From Sambucus nigra (lineage: Eukaryota > Streptophyta > Magnoliopsida > Dipsacales > Adoxaceae), in the NCBI GenBank assembly GCA_949130495.1, contig OX422211.1, positions 397,479,049 to 397,543,048 on the forward strand: a DNA stretch of 64,000 bases, in the 5' to 3' direction. This document shows positions 36,546-48,453 of the stretch, piece after piece (position 1 is the stretch's first letter; the number at the start of each line of letters is the position of its first letter). Made by a program: the position numbers and the translations under genes. The notes beneath the pieces are model-generated. The model was not told the origin of the DNA. It saw only the letters and a list, made by a program, of their open reading frames with translations, and did no database searches.

Positions 36546-36772
36546 GAGACGAAGCATAGATTCCAAGTCTCTAAGAGGACGGCATATGTCTGCGTCTCTT
36601 AGGACCGTCTGAACTATCACTGCGATAGCCTGTACCAAGGATATCTATACACAAACAAGATGAGGCGAAGAATATATTCCAAGTCTCTAAGAGGATGGCA
36701 CATGCCTGCGTCTCTTAGGACCGTCTGAACTATCACATCGATAGCCTGTACCAAGGATATCTATCTTCTAGG
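36546..36772. repeat. Tandem duplication of about 113 bp in the left D LTR
   Basis: The block from 'gaagcatagattccaagtc' to 'gatatctat' is followed by a diverged second copy. The right LTR has a single copy at 44044-44155. The two units differ at many positions although the LTRs are otherwise almost identical. The second unit may therefore have come from a different element by gene conversion or template switching. Confidence 0.85.
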
Positions 36773-37333
36773 GTACAAGTCAATATCCCCCATAAAGGTC
36801 CCATCGAGATAAGACTGTCCCAGCGCGGAAACCTCAGGGATAGCAAGTAGCGTGGGCATGATTTTCACACATAGATAGTATATGCATACACAATCATATA
36901 ACTATACTAATATTACCATATCAATAATGGGTAAATTCTCAATTCCCATAATTACGTCATTTGCATTTATTTCTCATTATATAGTTATCACGTATAACCA
37001 TTCACATCTTACTTTAATTTGAGGAACTTTTCCACTTACTACATAACGCTCATGGATTCTATCCTCCCAAGTATAAAATTCAGTAGGTATACTCATTCGT
37101 CCCAAAGTAACTCCCTCACGTGTCTCTCTCTTTAAATCATAAATTCACCGACCCTTATGTAAGTATCCCAAAATACAATCTTTACCCGACATCAAGGGTC
37201 CCAAAGTCTATTCACATGTCCTACTGGTCTTCCCTATCTCCCAAAACATTTTATTAATGATGCCCAAGAATTATCTCACAATATATTGAATTTAACTTAT
37301 TTAAAAAGGGAAACAGGAGTCTGCCAGGAGGGG

Positions 37334-37408
37334 TCGATCGATCGAAGTCTGGGGTTTGATTGATCGAACCTTCGATCGATTGAAGCTCTGGGCTCGATCG
37401 ATCGATCA
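37334..37408. repeat. CGATCGATCGA word cluster (left D LTR)
   Basis: 'ggtcgatcgatcgaag', 'tgattgatcgaac', 'ttcgatcgattgaag' and 'ctcgatcgatcgatcaag' separated by short spacers. The right copy at 44715-44774 has fewer words, with the middle part missing or changed. Confidence 0.9.
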
Positions 37409-38524
37409 AGCAGGTCTGCGAAAACTGAAATTCTGCAGTTACGGGTTTCATCTCCTAACTTACACCAAATCCATATTTTACAATCCCAAATGTCTCAAAA
37501 TTTGTACTACTAACCTCCTAACATGATATCATACATTTCCTACGTAAAGCATGACAATTTACATCACTAAACATGGATTAATCATGTCATAATTCATTTA
37601 AATATTCAAGAACACTAGAAATCTGTAAATCATGGTTCCAATATGTTTTTCCAGAAATTTCTTCTTATAAACATCAATATTTCGTCGGTAAATTCCTCTA
37701 CATGGCAAGGGTTTCCAGAATTAACATTTAAACCATAACTACATGCGATTCCTATCTCAAATCTTAGGTTTTCTTCCATAAAACTCATCCTAATCATTCC
37801 TACACTAATATGAAAGATGCATCAATGAAATAAGCAAGATAAACACTTGCCTGGGATTTTCAGAAGTCTGGATTGTGGCGTATTTTGGTGTGGTTGCGTA
37901 GCCCGTTGCGCGATCTCCGCGTTGGTGGTGGTTGCGGTGCAAACGGGTGGATTTTGGGCCTTGAATTTGCCTTGAGAGCTCTCTCCTTCCTCTCCTATGG
38001 TCGTTCTTGTGTTTGAGTTTTCTAACCCTAGCTGACTAACCTAAATGGCTGATATAGATTACTGATTTTCGTGGGTTTAATTACCCAAAAATGTGAAATG
38101 TCCAAAATACCCTCCCGGGGTACTAATTAGGCCTAAAAACGTCCCGAGACCCAAACTAAACCCCTGGGTACACTTTTCTGACTATCTCGACCCTTCCGGA
38201 CGCATTAGCGCACTCAAAACGACCATACGAACAACTTATAAAATATTCACTTTTATTAATCCATATTTAGTCCCGACACGACACAGGCGCGCCCCGACTT
38301 AAATTTCCACAATTGTCATTTTATTCACTCGTGACATTCAATATAATTAATAGTACATATTACTTTGCTCATTAGTAATATTCAACAAATTTTCCATAAT
38401 TACTAACTCTCGTCACGTTAATAATTATAACATAATTAATTTCCGAATTTTTATTAAATAATTAACTCACATTAAATTTAATAAATCCCCAAATTAATAT
38501 AGCATAAAAATACGGGGTATTACA

Positions 38525-38536
38525 TACTTCCCCCCT
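38525..38536 (-). promoter_or_regulatory. Polypurine tract of gypsy D
   Basis: The plus strand TACTTCCCCCCT reads AGGGGGGAAGTA on the minus strand, directly upstream of the 3' LTR. Confidence 0.88.
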
Positions 38537-41500
38537 AATAACGGAATTTCATCCCGAAATTCGAAAAACAAGGCATACCTGGTAAGAACAAATCTGGATA
38601 TCCTTGTCAGTACGCAAACTATCTACATAGTACGACGCTCAATCTCTATAGCTTTTTGCTCACAGCAACATTGTTTTACATTCTCATTGGAGACACTTCA
38701 CATTGTGCTCCCACCCGACAACATTCGCATAGGTCACGCCTATACGTTATAATTTCCTTATCTCACTATCATTAGGAGGCCGCACCTCACTACATGACAA
38801 ACTACTCGTATTTATTCATACACAAAAATCCCATTCTGAGAAGATCATACGAACATTTGACCACTCCTGACTGCCTAAAACAGTCGTGGAATTCCACCAT
38901 AGATATCGGATATTTTCTAGACCGATCAAAAATTCTGATTATCTACTCTCCTCTAAACATACGGAAGGAGAATAGTCGAGGTTCTTCCATAACAAAACCT
39001 TAATAAGTACCTCGTACGCGACAAACAGGTACGAGTGCTTCTACAGAGCATACTTGAAATCATCGTACCAAGATTTCCAAAATCTCCTTCACGTGGCTCC
39101 ACTAATCTTTAATCACCATGCGCTTATTCCCTGGCTAAGGGTGATACATCCTACTCGAAACGAAATCTTTTCTCCAATGGTTCCTGAAATCCCATATCAA
39201 AGGTGGGATTCACCAATCTCACCCAGATTTAGAAATTTATACTGCGCCGGATCATGCACTGGCGCGATCCTTCCTTTCAAAGGAAGTCTGGGGCATACTA
39301 GTTAATATTATAAGCCAGCCCAAAGGAATATCAATCACTTCCTTCTCGGCGACTTAATTCACATGTTTGGGATAAACTCTTGATCTTGTTTTGAGGATGG
39401 CAACCCATCCAAGAACTTTACCGACTTTACCAACCTCTTCTACGTTCAGGAATTTTCGATAGATACAAAATTCTTTGGTTGATTCTCCTCTTTCAACCAA
39501 ACCTTACCTATGGGCGGCGCATGTAGAGACTACTCACTACGTCTCGCTAAACATCGATTCTTCCCTTGAAATGTCTCACATTAAGTGACACGTAATACTC
39601 CCCTTCCTTTCTTGGAGTATGCCGAAAGTTTCGACCCGTTCTCTTCTCTCCACGAAGCGCACTTCTGGATCTCTTATACTATACTAACATCATTACTCTT
39701 TGTATGCCCAAGTCGCTCTCAGACTTGACTAATAACACTCCGCTCCGGGTGTGCTTTATAACAATTAAATTCTACTCTTATTCAAGGAATACCAATTCTT
39801 GAATGGCTTCCCACAGCCTTCCAATCAAGTTAGGGCGTGATATTCTAATGGCACACTTATGTATGGATTATCGCCCCTCATGTGACGTTTAATCCACTCT
39901 ATCACTTCCACTTCGTTATACTAGTCCCACAAACATATATTTCACACGTCTATTACCACGTCCCTTCGACTCGGACTATATTAACTGCAGCTATCCCAGA
40001 TGCCCACATTTTTGCAACACCCCGACCGCCCTGGGAGAGCGAACGGAGGCTACTCTTATGTAGGACTAACTAAATTCAACGGAATAGAAGAAATAGGGCA
40101 TTCAAATTCCATGACAACAAAAGAGGAATAATAATTCTCAACCTTCCTCAGACAAGTACAAAAATTTTCCCAAATAGGTACAACAACCAAAATAAATCAC
40201 TAACGCTCTATTCATCAAAATAATTACAGGTCATCTCTTTTGTATAATATAAAGTCCTTTCCAGATAATCCATGCTAAAAATCATTCCAACTCTTTATTC
40301 ACCTTGTGTTCTGTACGCGGTTATGACATTTGGGTATTCTCAATCACCCTAGATATCAAAATTCTTAAATTCTCCTTATCATCGTTCCACCCCTCAGCTC
40401 GTGGGGATAACTTTCAATGCTTTCCTACCACAAAAATCAGGCTCCGATGACCTTAAAACGAAATTCAACTTCCAACTTACATACATAATTACTTGATCCC
40501 ATTTCGACCAGGGTACCAAACTCATGGAATAGTGACCAAACGTCTCCCTATTTCCAACCTTACGCTAAGTTTCATGCGTGGGATGTCTCGCAAAGCGAAA
40601 TACAAACAAGGAACCCCCCCGATACACTACTACCTAGCATTATCGGTTATCAAAATCCATTAGGTCCTCCGTCCATAGTATATACCCCTTTATTCCGTCC
40701 CTTGACAAAAAAGTTACAATTTCTCCCGTAATTATGCTTAACAAAGAACGTTTCACCAATTTCACTATCGTCCCGTATTGGTTAATGGTAATTACATTCT
40801 ATAAACCTCGGATACATACGCTCGGAATTCTCGAAATTCCTTTCCCTAATAATAGGGGTATAAATATTAACTCCCACATCTCTAAAGGATAACAATGCAC
40901 TATTCCTATCACTAAGTCCGGAGTGCTAAACATGATACTGAGTCAAATCTTTTCGCTCAATGGTAAATCCCGATACATACGGAATTATACTGACAAAGTC
41001 TATACATACTTTGGCATCGAATATCTCGAGCCCACTATCTCCTCCGAAGTCTCTAGGATAGATAATATAAGTGCGAGTCCAACCTTCTTACAGGTAAAGC
41101 CTCGCCAAAACAAAACGTGTTGCACTAATGTAACTACTCCGATAGCCTTGCAATAAATGCCCACTATCATACTACCCATTTCTATAACATTTTAACAAAG
41201 ATAATATCATACTCGTGTATCGCATCACTACAACGAGTAACCTCAATAAAGTATAAAACACTGTTAATATACTCATTCATTCCCCCGCGGATTGCACCAA
41301 AGAAAAATCCTCTATACTAAGGAAAAATATTCACATAATGGTAACATTTATAATGATATGCATTAAACTCGTCTCACATGCTAATCTAGCAATGAACAAA
41401 ATATGGTGACTCGCTCGTGTCACATAAACATGTCGCATCCTCTAAGGATACTACTTATACTTCCATCCTGGCAATTGTCTTGACTGCACAAATGGTTTTC

Positions 41501-42844
41501 GGACGTAACACGTCTGCCCAAACCAAACCAAAATTATTTTTAATCATCGTCCTTTACTAGGCACCATATTCTTGTCCCTTTTTCTCACTTTGGAACATAT
41601 TATTGCGAGCAATTTCACTCCGCACCAAAATACCTCAACACATAATCCACTTATCACCTGTCCTACTAACCAGGTTAGGATTGTCCTTCTCTCGGACTTT
41701 AGTAGACTTGGTTCCTGTTAGCCATCCCGATTGTTCCCTTAGCTTTTTAGGCCATAAAGATCATGTTACTATCTATAATAGTACTTACTGAATTTACCAT
41801 CACTTGGTAAGAATTTAACTATCTGAAGCATTTAAATGGTTTTCCTGATGTGTATCCACATCCTTTTGTGGTGCTATACCACCACCGTTGTATTCAGTCT
41901 TATTCTCGACTAAATTCTTCGATTTCCTTTAACTTCCCCCACAAAGATGCGTTATCATCTATATTGACAAAATATGACATTGTCAACCTCTGAATCGGTC
42001 GTCCATCAGAATTTCCTCCTCGAGTACTATCAACTATTATTACAAGTTGGTCTCCCACTTGGAGTCGTTTCCTCCACTAGTATCGACCTCTTTCGATACA
42101 AAATTTGTTAACGATTAGGATTCATATCCACAATTGGACTTCTGTCATGCCCTCCTGCGATGAGTTCAGAACCACGTTTGGTTCTCATCCTGAACAGTTG
42201 AGGAAGGGAACATACGGTCAACACTGTACCTAAGGTTCTCCTATAGGCATAGCATTCCCCTTCTAAAATTGGTGGTTGACTCCAACCATTATAATTTCGT
42301 CCTGAAAGCCAAGAAAATATTCTCTAAATTTTCACTTTCAGTTTGCCACACTCCGTCCTATATTTAAGCCTTTGGATACTTTACCGCCTTTGGTAAACAC
42401 ACATAATTTTTGCGTTTCTAAAATTTCCCACTGACAGTCTCTACACATTTTTGTAATACGTTGGGTAAGTTTACCCTCGCACCTCATTTGACTATAACAG
42501 CATTTGAAAATCATTGTTGAACCTTTTTTGCCTTTCTAGTCATGGCTTCTCGTGCCATAATGGAGGTGACCTCGTCTACGGTCATCATCCTCGGATATAT
42601 TTCGTAATCTCAACTGAGCCCTGCCTCCTGATGTATGCTTAACGGTCCTCTTCTGACATCCGTCATCGCTCGGTATACGCACACATCCGAACGAAATTAG
42701 AATATACTAATGTATACACATTATAGCAGGAGAACGAAATCTTGTCATAGGAATCGACAATCCTAAACATAGGGCTCTATAACAAACAAAGCAATGCTGA
42801 AAGCATAATAAGCCGTACAGATCCTAAGGACACTAGAACCTGAT
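38537..42844 (-). other. Gypsy D interior without intact genes
   Basis: 4.3 kb. Near 42530-42600 the minus strand encodes 'MTVDEVTSIMAREAMTRKAKK', and near 42160 'MRTKRGSEL'. These weakly recall plant gypsy gag starts, but stops follow at once. The remainder shows no pol motif. A minus-strand copy of the TTCGCTTGCGAGAC cassette is at 40568-40650. The short frames on both strands (62-83 codons) are not convincing genes. Confidence 0.7.
40568..40650 (-). repeat. TTCGCTTGCGAGAC cassette in gypsy D
   Basis: The minus strand reads 'gtagtgtatcgggggggttc', then 'cttgtttgtatttcgctttgcgagacatcccacgc'. This matches the three LTR units of gypsy B (10527-10970) over about 75 bp. Confidence 0.85.
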
Positions 42845-42856
42845 GCTCTGATACCA
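42845..42856 (-). promoter_or_regulatory. Primer binding site of gypsy D
   Basis: The plus strand GCTCTGATACCA is TGGTATCAGAGC on the element strand, complementary to initiator Met tRNA, 2 bp from the 5' LTR. Confidence 0.95.
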
Positions 42857-43419
42857 CCTGTGACACCCCGCCTAATTAAATACCGGGCGATCACTCCTTT
42901 ATTAAATTATAATCAAGGTGAACAGTTGGTTCATTCTTAGCATCACTGTCGTAAAAATACTTTTCCAATTTAAACACCCTAAATAATTAAGCTAAGTGTC
43001 AAAACCATTTCAAACCTTATTCTCATTTTATTAAATCCGGTTATAAAACCTTAAACCATTAACATCTAAAGATTCACACATTAAGAATAAAAATAGAATT
43101 GAACATACACGAATTCAATCATCAATAATAAATCCCAACATTTACAACACTACAGGAAAAACATCCTGACAGTAATAAATCCTGAAATAAAGGTACTGAA
43201 AGTAAAAATTACAATCTCTGACAATACCAACTAAATAATATAAAGAGAGCGACACATGACCCTGCTGGATAAAACTGAACTAGGAGTAGAATCAAATGGA
43301 TGAAGTCGTCTAAACAACAGGCCTGCAACTCCCACCTAAGCTGCAGCACGTTCCTTCCAAAGGATCCTAAGTAAGAATCCCCTGTGGATGGGCACCTGTA
43401 ATACATACATATATATACA

Positions 43420-43422
43420 AGA

Positions 43423-43472
<50 letters not shown>
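43420..43472. repeat. (GA)n microsatellite in the right D LTR
   Basis: About 25 GA units with one GGG interruption. The paired LTR has about seven. Confidence 0.95.
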
Positions 43473-43475
<3 letters not shown>

Positions 43476-44714
43476 ATAGTGTATATGATTTTAAAAATTG
43501 TTTAGCAAGTATTTAAATTGATACAGGCCAATGCAACAACATATTAGTGCGACACTCTCTTGAGAAATTCTCACCTCTCTTCTAATGTGCACACCTATCG
43601 CACTAACCTTCCCAGTGGTCTATCTCATCATATATCACGCTATCCCTTCCCAATGGTTTAACTTATCTTAGGTTATTCGCAGGATTCAAAATTTAACGAT
43701 TCAATTGTTTGAAAAGGATATTTCAATTAGTAACCAAAAGGTCTCATTTTAACTTTATTAATCAACAAAGTCTTCCAGTGTCATATTATACTTTCTCAAA
43801 ACAAGTATTTACAATTTGAGTCATCAACCATGTCCTACATATCAATTCACAATAGGTAGTTCCAATTTCAGAATTTCATATATATATTAACTACTCGTAA
43901 AATATATATAACATAACAGCACCCCCAAATAATAACTATGGTGCGGGCATACTCTACTATCCAAACCCCATATCACTCACATTAAGGGTAATACTAATTC
44001 GGAATCACTCTCGAATTGTATTAACACATACTCAAACAATATTGAGACGAAGCATAGATTCCAAGTCTCTAAGAGGACGGCATATATCTGCGTCTCTTAG
44101 GACCGTCTGAACTATCACATCGATAGCCTGTACCAAGGATATCTATCTTCTACGGTACAAGTCAATATCCCCCATAAAGGTCCCATCGAGATAAGACTGT
44201 CCCAGCGCGGAAACCTCAGGGATAGCAAGTAGCGTGGGCATGATTTTCACACATAGATAGTATATGCATACACAATCATATAACTATACTAATATTACCA
44301 TATCAATAATGGGTAAATTCTCAATTCCCATAATTACGTCATTTGCATTTATTTCTCATTATATAGTTATCACGTATAACCATTCACATCTTACTTTAAT
44401 TTGAGGAACTTTTCCACTTACTACATAACACTCATGGATTCTATCCTCCCAAGTATAAAATTCAGTAGGTATACTCATTCGTCCCAAAGTAACTCCCTCA
44501 CGTGTCTCTCTCTTTAAATCATAAATTCATCGACCCTTATGTAATTATCCCAAAATACAATCTTTGCCCAACATCAAGGGTCCCAAAGTCTATTCACATG
44601 TCCTACTGGTCTTCCCTATCTCCCAAAACATTTTATTAATGATGCCCAAGAATTATCTCACAATAAATTGAATTTAACTTATTTAAAAAGGGAAATAGGA
44701 GTCTTCCAGGAGGG

Positions 44715-44774
44715 GTCGATCGATCAAAGTTTGGGGCTCAATAGATCGAAGCTCTGGGCTCGATCGATCGATCA
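44715..44774. repeat. CGATCGATCGA word cluster (right D LTR)
   Basis: 'ggtcgatcgatcaaag', 'tcaatagatcgaag' and 'ctcgatcgatcgatcaag'. One word fewer than the left LTR cluster. Confidence 0.9.
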
Positions 44775-45895
44775 AGCAGGTCTGCGAAAACTGAAATTCT
44801 GCAGTTATGGGTTTCATCTCCTAACTTACACCAAATCCATATTTTACAATCTCAAATGTCTCAAAATTTGTACTACTAACCTCCTAACATGATATCATAC
44901 ATTTCCTACGTAAAGCATGACAATTTACGTCACTAAACATGGATTAATCATGCCATAATTCATTTAAATATTCAAGAACCCTAGAAATCTCTAAATCATG
45001 GTTCCAATCTGTTTTTCCAGAAATTTCTTCTTATAAACATCAATATTTCGTGGGTAAATTCCTCTACATGGCAAGGGTTTCCAGAATTAACATTTAAACC
45101 ATAACTACATGCGATTCCTATCTCAAATCTTAGGTTTTCTTCCATAAAACTCATCCTAATCATTCCTACACTAATATGAAAGATGCATCAATAAAATAAG
45201 AAAGATAAACAATTGCCTAGGATTTTTAGAAGTCTGGATTGTGGCTGATTTTGGTGTGGTTGCGTAGCCCGTTGCGCGATCTACGCGTTGGTGGTGGTTG
45301 CGGTGCAAACGGGTGGATCTTGGGCCTTGAATTTGCCTTGAGAGCTCTCTCCTTCCTCTCCTATGGCCGTTCTTGTGTTTGAGTTTTCTAACCCTAGCTG
45401 ACTAACCTAAATGGCTAATATAGATTACTAATTTTCGTGGGTTTAATTACCCAAAAATGTGAAATGTCCAAAATGCCCTCCAGGGGTACTAATTAGGCCT
45501 AAAAACGTCCCGAGACCCAAACTAAACCCCCGGATACACTTTTCTGACTATCTCGACCCTTACGGATGCGTTGGCGCACTCAAAAAGATCATATGAACAA
45601 CTTATAAAATATTCACTTTTATTAATCCATATTTAGTCCCGACACGACACAGGCGCGACCCGACTTAAATTTCCACAATTGTCATTTTATTCACTCGTGA
45701 CATTCAATATAATCAATATTACATATTACTTTGCTCATTAGTAATATTCAACAAATTTTCCATAATTACTAACTCTCGTCACGTTAATAATTATAACATA
45801 ATTAATTTCCGGATTTTTATTAAATAATTAACTCACGTTAAATTTAATAAATCCCCAAATTAATATAGCATAAAAATACGGGGTATTACAATACA

Positions 45896-47959
45896 TTGTT
45901 CCAATTTTTGTTCTCCTATTTCTTATTCATATTGTATTTAGTTCACAAGTGCGTATTTTCTAATCGTATGCTTTTCATCTTTCTTAAGATTTTGTATTGG
46001 TGGTCTCTGTTTTTGGGGTTTGATGTGCGGCTATGTTTTTGTAGCAAAGCTTTTAAACAATATTCATCTTCACATTATAGAGGGGACATATTGTTAATCC
46101 CCTGGAATTGGCATTTGATAGTTTGTCTTCCTAAAGATCCTACAACATTTTGTTGGTTGCCATCATCTTACCAGTCACGCGCTTGAGTGGTGTAATTGAT
46201 TATCTCATGCAGATTCTCAGTCATGACAAAATGCTCAAGTGAGCATTTCCATTCATTTTGTGACTATTTGGGCTTATATCTGTTGTGAAGTGCTTGCTTT
46301 ACATTTACTTCCTAAAATGAAACTGAAATTTTATTATACGGCCTTTGGCAGATGTGTTTGGAAGAAAGGTTCCTTTGGCAGTGTGATTAAGCCTAACTAA
46401 AAGTGGATGAAGGGTTATCTTAGAGGTAAATTATTTCAAGATATTTCTTTTTTACCATATATGTTGGATGAAGTCAACAAATATCTATTGGTAATTTTGT
46501 TAAGTTTTTATTTTGATTATATGTTTAATTTTGGACTACTTCTTTTGTGAGACCTGAGGTATTTAATTTGTACCCTAATATTCCATTTCTACTAAATTAC
46601 TCGCCCTAAGATCGTTCGTGCTTAGGTATACTATACTTGGCTTCTATACCTGATTTAATACATAACTAATTCATAACTGGTTAACATACCTGGCTGCTAT
46701 AACTAATTCATACCGGGCTGTTATACCTGCTTAGATGTATAAATGGTTGTATACTTGCTGCTATACCATTTTATAATTATTTATATATTCTATACCTGGT
46801 AGATAAACACATCCTATCAAGTAGAAAACTTATTGATGACTATTTACATAGTTAGTGACACATTTATGAACTGTACAAAGTTGTTTAGGTTGCTAAAATT
46901 GCTCAATGTTGGTGATTTGTTTAGTTTTTTATATCACCATATATTTGTTATGGTTATTTTTCTGTCATGTTATGCCATAGGTATTTAGATCTGTTTGTTA
47001 TTTAATATTTTTGGTAATACATATATAAGTTAGAATAGTTATATGAGTAGATTTGGGATACCTTTATTCAATGTTATGCTATTTGCTTCCTTTTTATTAT
47101 TCTACTTACTTTTTCTTCTTCTTTATTTTATGTTGTTTTTGTTCTAATTCACGGTTGAATCTGTTCATAGCTTGATCTAAGTTGGCTGAAGAAGGCATTA
47201 TGAATAAGAGTAGATAGGAATTGGCAGGTATGCTTGGAACTTATGTGAGGTACTTTATTAAGGCGTTGTTTGTTTATTTATTATGAATTTGAATTAACAC
47301 ATCAATTTTTTGTTGCTTGATTTTCTGATTATGATAGTATGAGGAGTATGTGTCAATTATAAGCTTGAGTTTTGGATCACGTTCAACATTAAGCCCCACC
47401 CCACCTATTACAGATGTACCACGAGTTGTTTGATCGATCGACGATTTATATTTTTTATTAGATTGAAAATTTATTATTGTGTTTAAGTACTATTTTTATC
47501 ATCATTTTGTTGGTAAAATTGTCAATAATGATTTTTTGTGTGTAATCATATCTGAAGTCTATTGTAGTCATAAATTGATGATTTGGTTTATATAATGTCT
47601 GGGATGGACTATTTGTATACTTGAGTAGTTTTGGTTTCTTAAACAGGTAGTTAGTCCTATATAAAAGGAGGAAAGTTTGCCCAGTTTTTTAAATTCGTGT
47701 ACACATTTGTGTTTTATAATAAATTCTATGATTACAAGTCTTAGTTGACGCAATTTTTGAGAAGTGTTCGTTATTCCTTTAAGCACATGCATACTATTTG
47801 AATGTTATTGGACTATTTTTTATTTGTTAAGCAGGGTGGATAGTCTTATAAACCAAATATATTATGGTCAAATTTTTAAAATTACACATTTATTTTTTGG
47901 GGGGATAAAAATTTTTCCATTTTGCAATTACGTACTTTGAAAAGTTTTATCGTTTTGCA
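45896..47959. other. Gene-poor tract continuing from before gypsy D
   Basis: No product is recognised. A 96-codon frame at 45896-46186 is hydrophobic and ends '(I)PWNWHLIVCLPKDP'. This faintly recalls the HW motif of Ulp1-type (C48) cysteine proteases often found in plant transposons, but there is no catalytic Asp/Cys support. The rest is AT-rich with small repeats. Confidence 0.35.
46622..46805. repeat. Degenerate 'tatacctggctgctatac' repeats
   Basis: Five to six direct copies of 'tata(c/t)ctgg.(t)gctatac' words, alternating with 'taattcata' words, roughly every 25-45 bp. Confidence 0.7.
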
Positions 47960-47995
47960 ATTATCAGCGAGCCTTCAGGCACGGGCATACCCTAG
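47960..47995 (+). other. Helitron-like 3' terminus
   Basis: 'gcgagccttcaggcacggg' can form a small GCCT/AGGC hairpin. After 9 bp it is followed by CTAG and then T, at 47992-47996, the canonical Helitron 3' end (hairpin, then CTRR|T). It abuts a TA-rich tract, which is a typical Helitron target. No matching 5' TC end or RepHel protein was found. Confidence 0.45.
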
Positions 47996-48017
47996 TATAT
48001 ATATATATATAGAGAGA

Positions 48018-48453
48018 GAGGAAGAGGTTCACAAGTGGACCAAAAGAATGGACTTTTTAATGGACCTTAACAAAAAACACATAATAACACATTAATTTTA
48101 ATTTCTATAGTGTAATTGGTCCGCGCCAGCGGCACCCGAGACCACACCTTCACCCCACTACCCCCCACCGCCCCCCCACCCACCCAACCACCACCATCAC
48201 CATAGCTGCCCTTGTGGCAGCCCTTATGACAGCAGGGCTGCCATGGGGGTGGGGGTGGGAGGGTGGGGGTGGGGTGGGGTGCGTGGGGGGCGTGTGGGGG
48301 GGGGTGGGGGATCGATCGATACGCGTATTTGGTGGCGCTGGCGCCGATCAATTACACTATAGGAATTAAAATTAATGTGTTATTATGTAGTTTTTGTTAA
48401 GGTCCATTAAAAAGTCCATTCTTTTGGTCCACTTGTGAACCTCTCCCTATATA
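48018..48453. mobile_element. Fold-back MITE with about 120-bp inverted repeats and a G/C-skewed core
   Basis: The arms 48019-48138 and 48331-48450 are complementary almost throughout ('ggttcacaagtggaccaaaa' with its inverse near 48440). They are bordered by TA-rich tracts on both sides. The core has a C-rich half (48145-48200), a perfect small hairpin 'tggcagccct' / 'agggctgcca' at 48214-48242, and a G-rich half (48244-48310). The whole 430 bp can therefore fold into one hairpin. No protein is encoded, and the 94-codon minus frame here is low-complexity. Confidence 0.85.

Larger units (their letters stand above)
35384..38524 (-). repeat. Gypsy D 3' LTR (left copy)
   Basis: 3141 bp. On the plus strand it runs TGTGACACCCCGCC to GGGGTATTACA. 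It is longer than the other copy mainly because of a tandem duplication at 36546-36772. It contains a word cluster at 37334-37408. Confidence 0.95.
35384..45890 (-). mobile_element. Complete Ty3/gypsy element D, LARD-like, minus strand
   Basis: 10507 bp bounded by ATACA duplications. The 3' LTR is 35384-38524 and the 5' LTR is 42859-45890. The primer binding site (42845-42856) and polypurine tract (about 38525-38536) fix the orientation as minus. The LTRs are near-identical by eye apart from a tandem duplication, a GA microsatellite expansion and changes in the word cluster, so the insertion is relatively recent. The 4334-bp interior has no frame above about 85 codons and no YxDD or integrase motif that I can see. 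This fits a large retrotransposon derivative mobilised by relatives. LTR start, LTR end and leader are shared with gypsy B and copy A. Confidence 0.92.
42859..45890 (-). repeat. Gypsy D 5' LTR (right copy)
   Basis: 3032 bp with the same ends as the left copy, followed by the ATACA duplication. It contains an expanded (GA)n tract at 43420-43472, where the left copy has only a short run at 35944-35960. It also contains a reduced CGATCGATCGA cluster at 44715-44774. Confidence 0.95.

Noticed and set aside
12311..42856. TGGTATCAGAGC motifs as possible tRNA genes
   Set aside because: They are retrotransposon primer binding sites adjoining LTR ends. No tRNA body or intron structure surrounds them.
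45896..46186. 96-codon frame as an Ulp1-type protease
   Set aside because: Only a weak HW-like motif is visible. No catalytic Asp or Cys region follows in frame.
48067..48351. 94-codon minus-strand frame, proline and glycine rich
   Set aside because: It lies wholly within the fold-back and reflects its C-rich and G-rich core.
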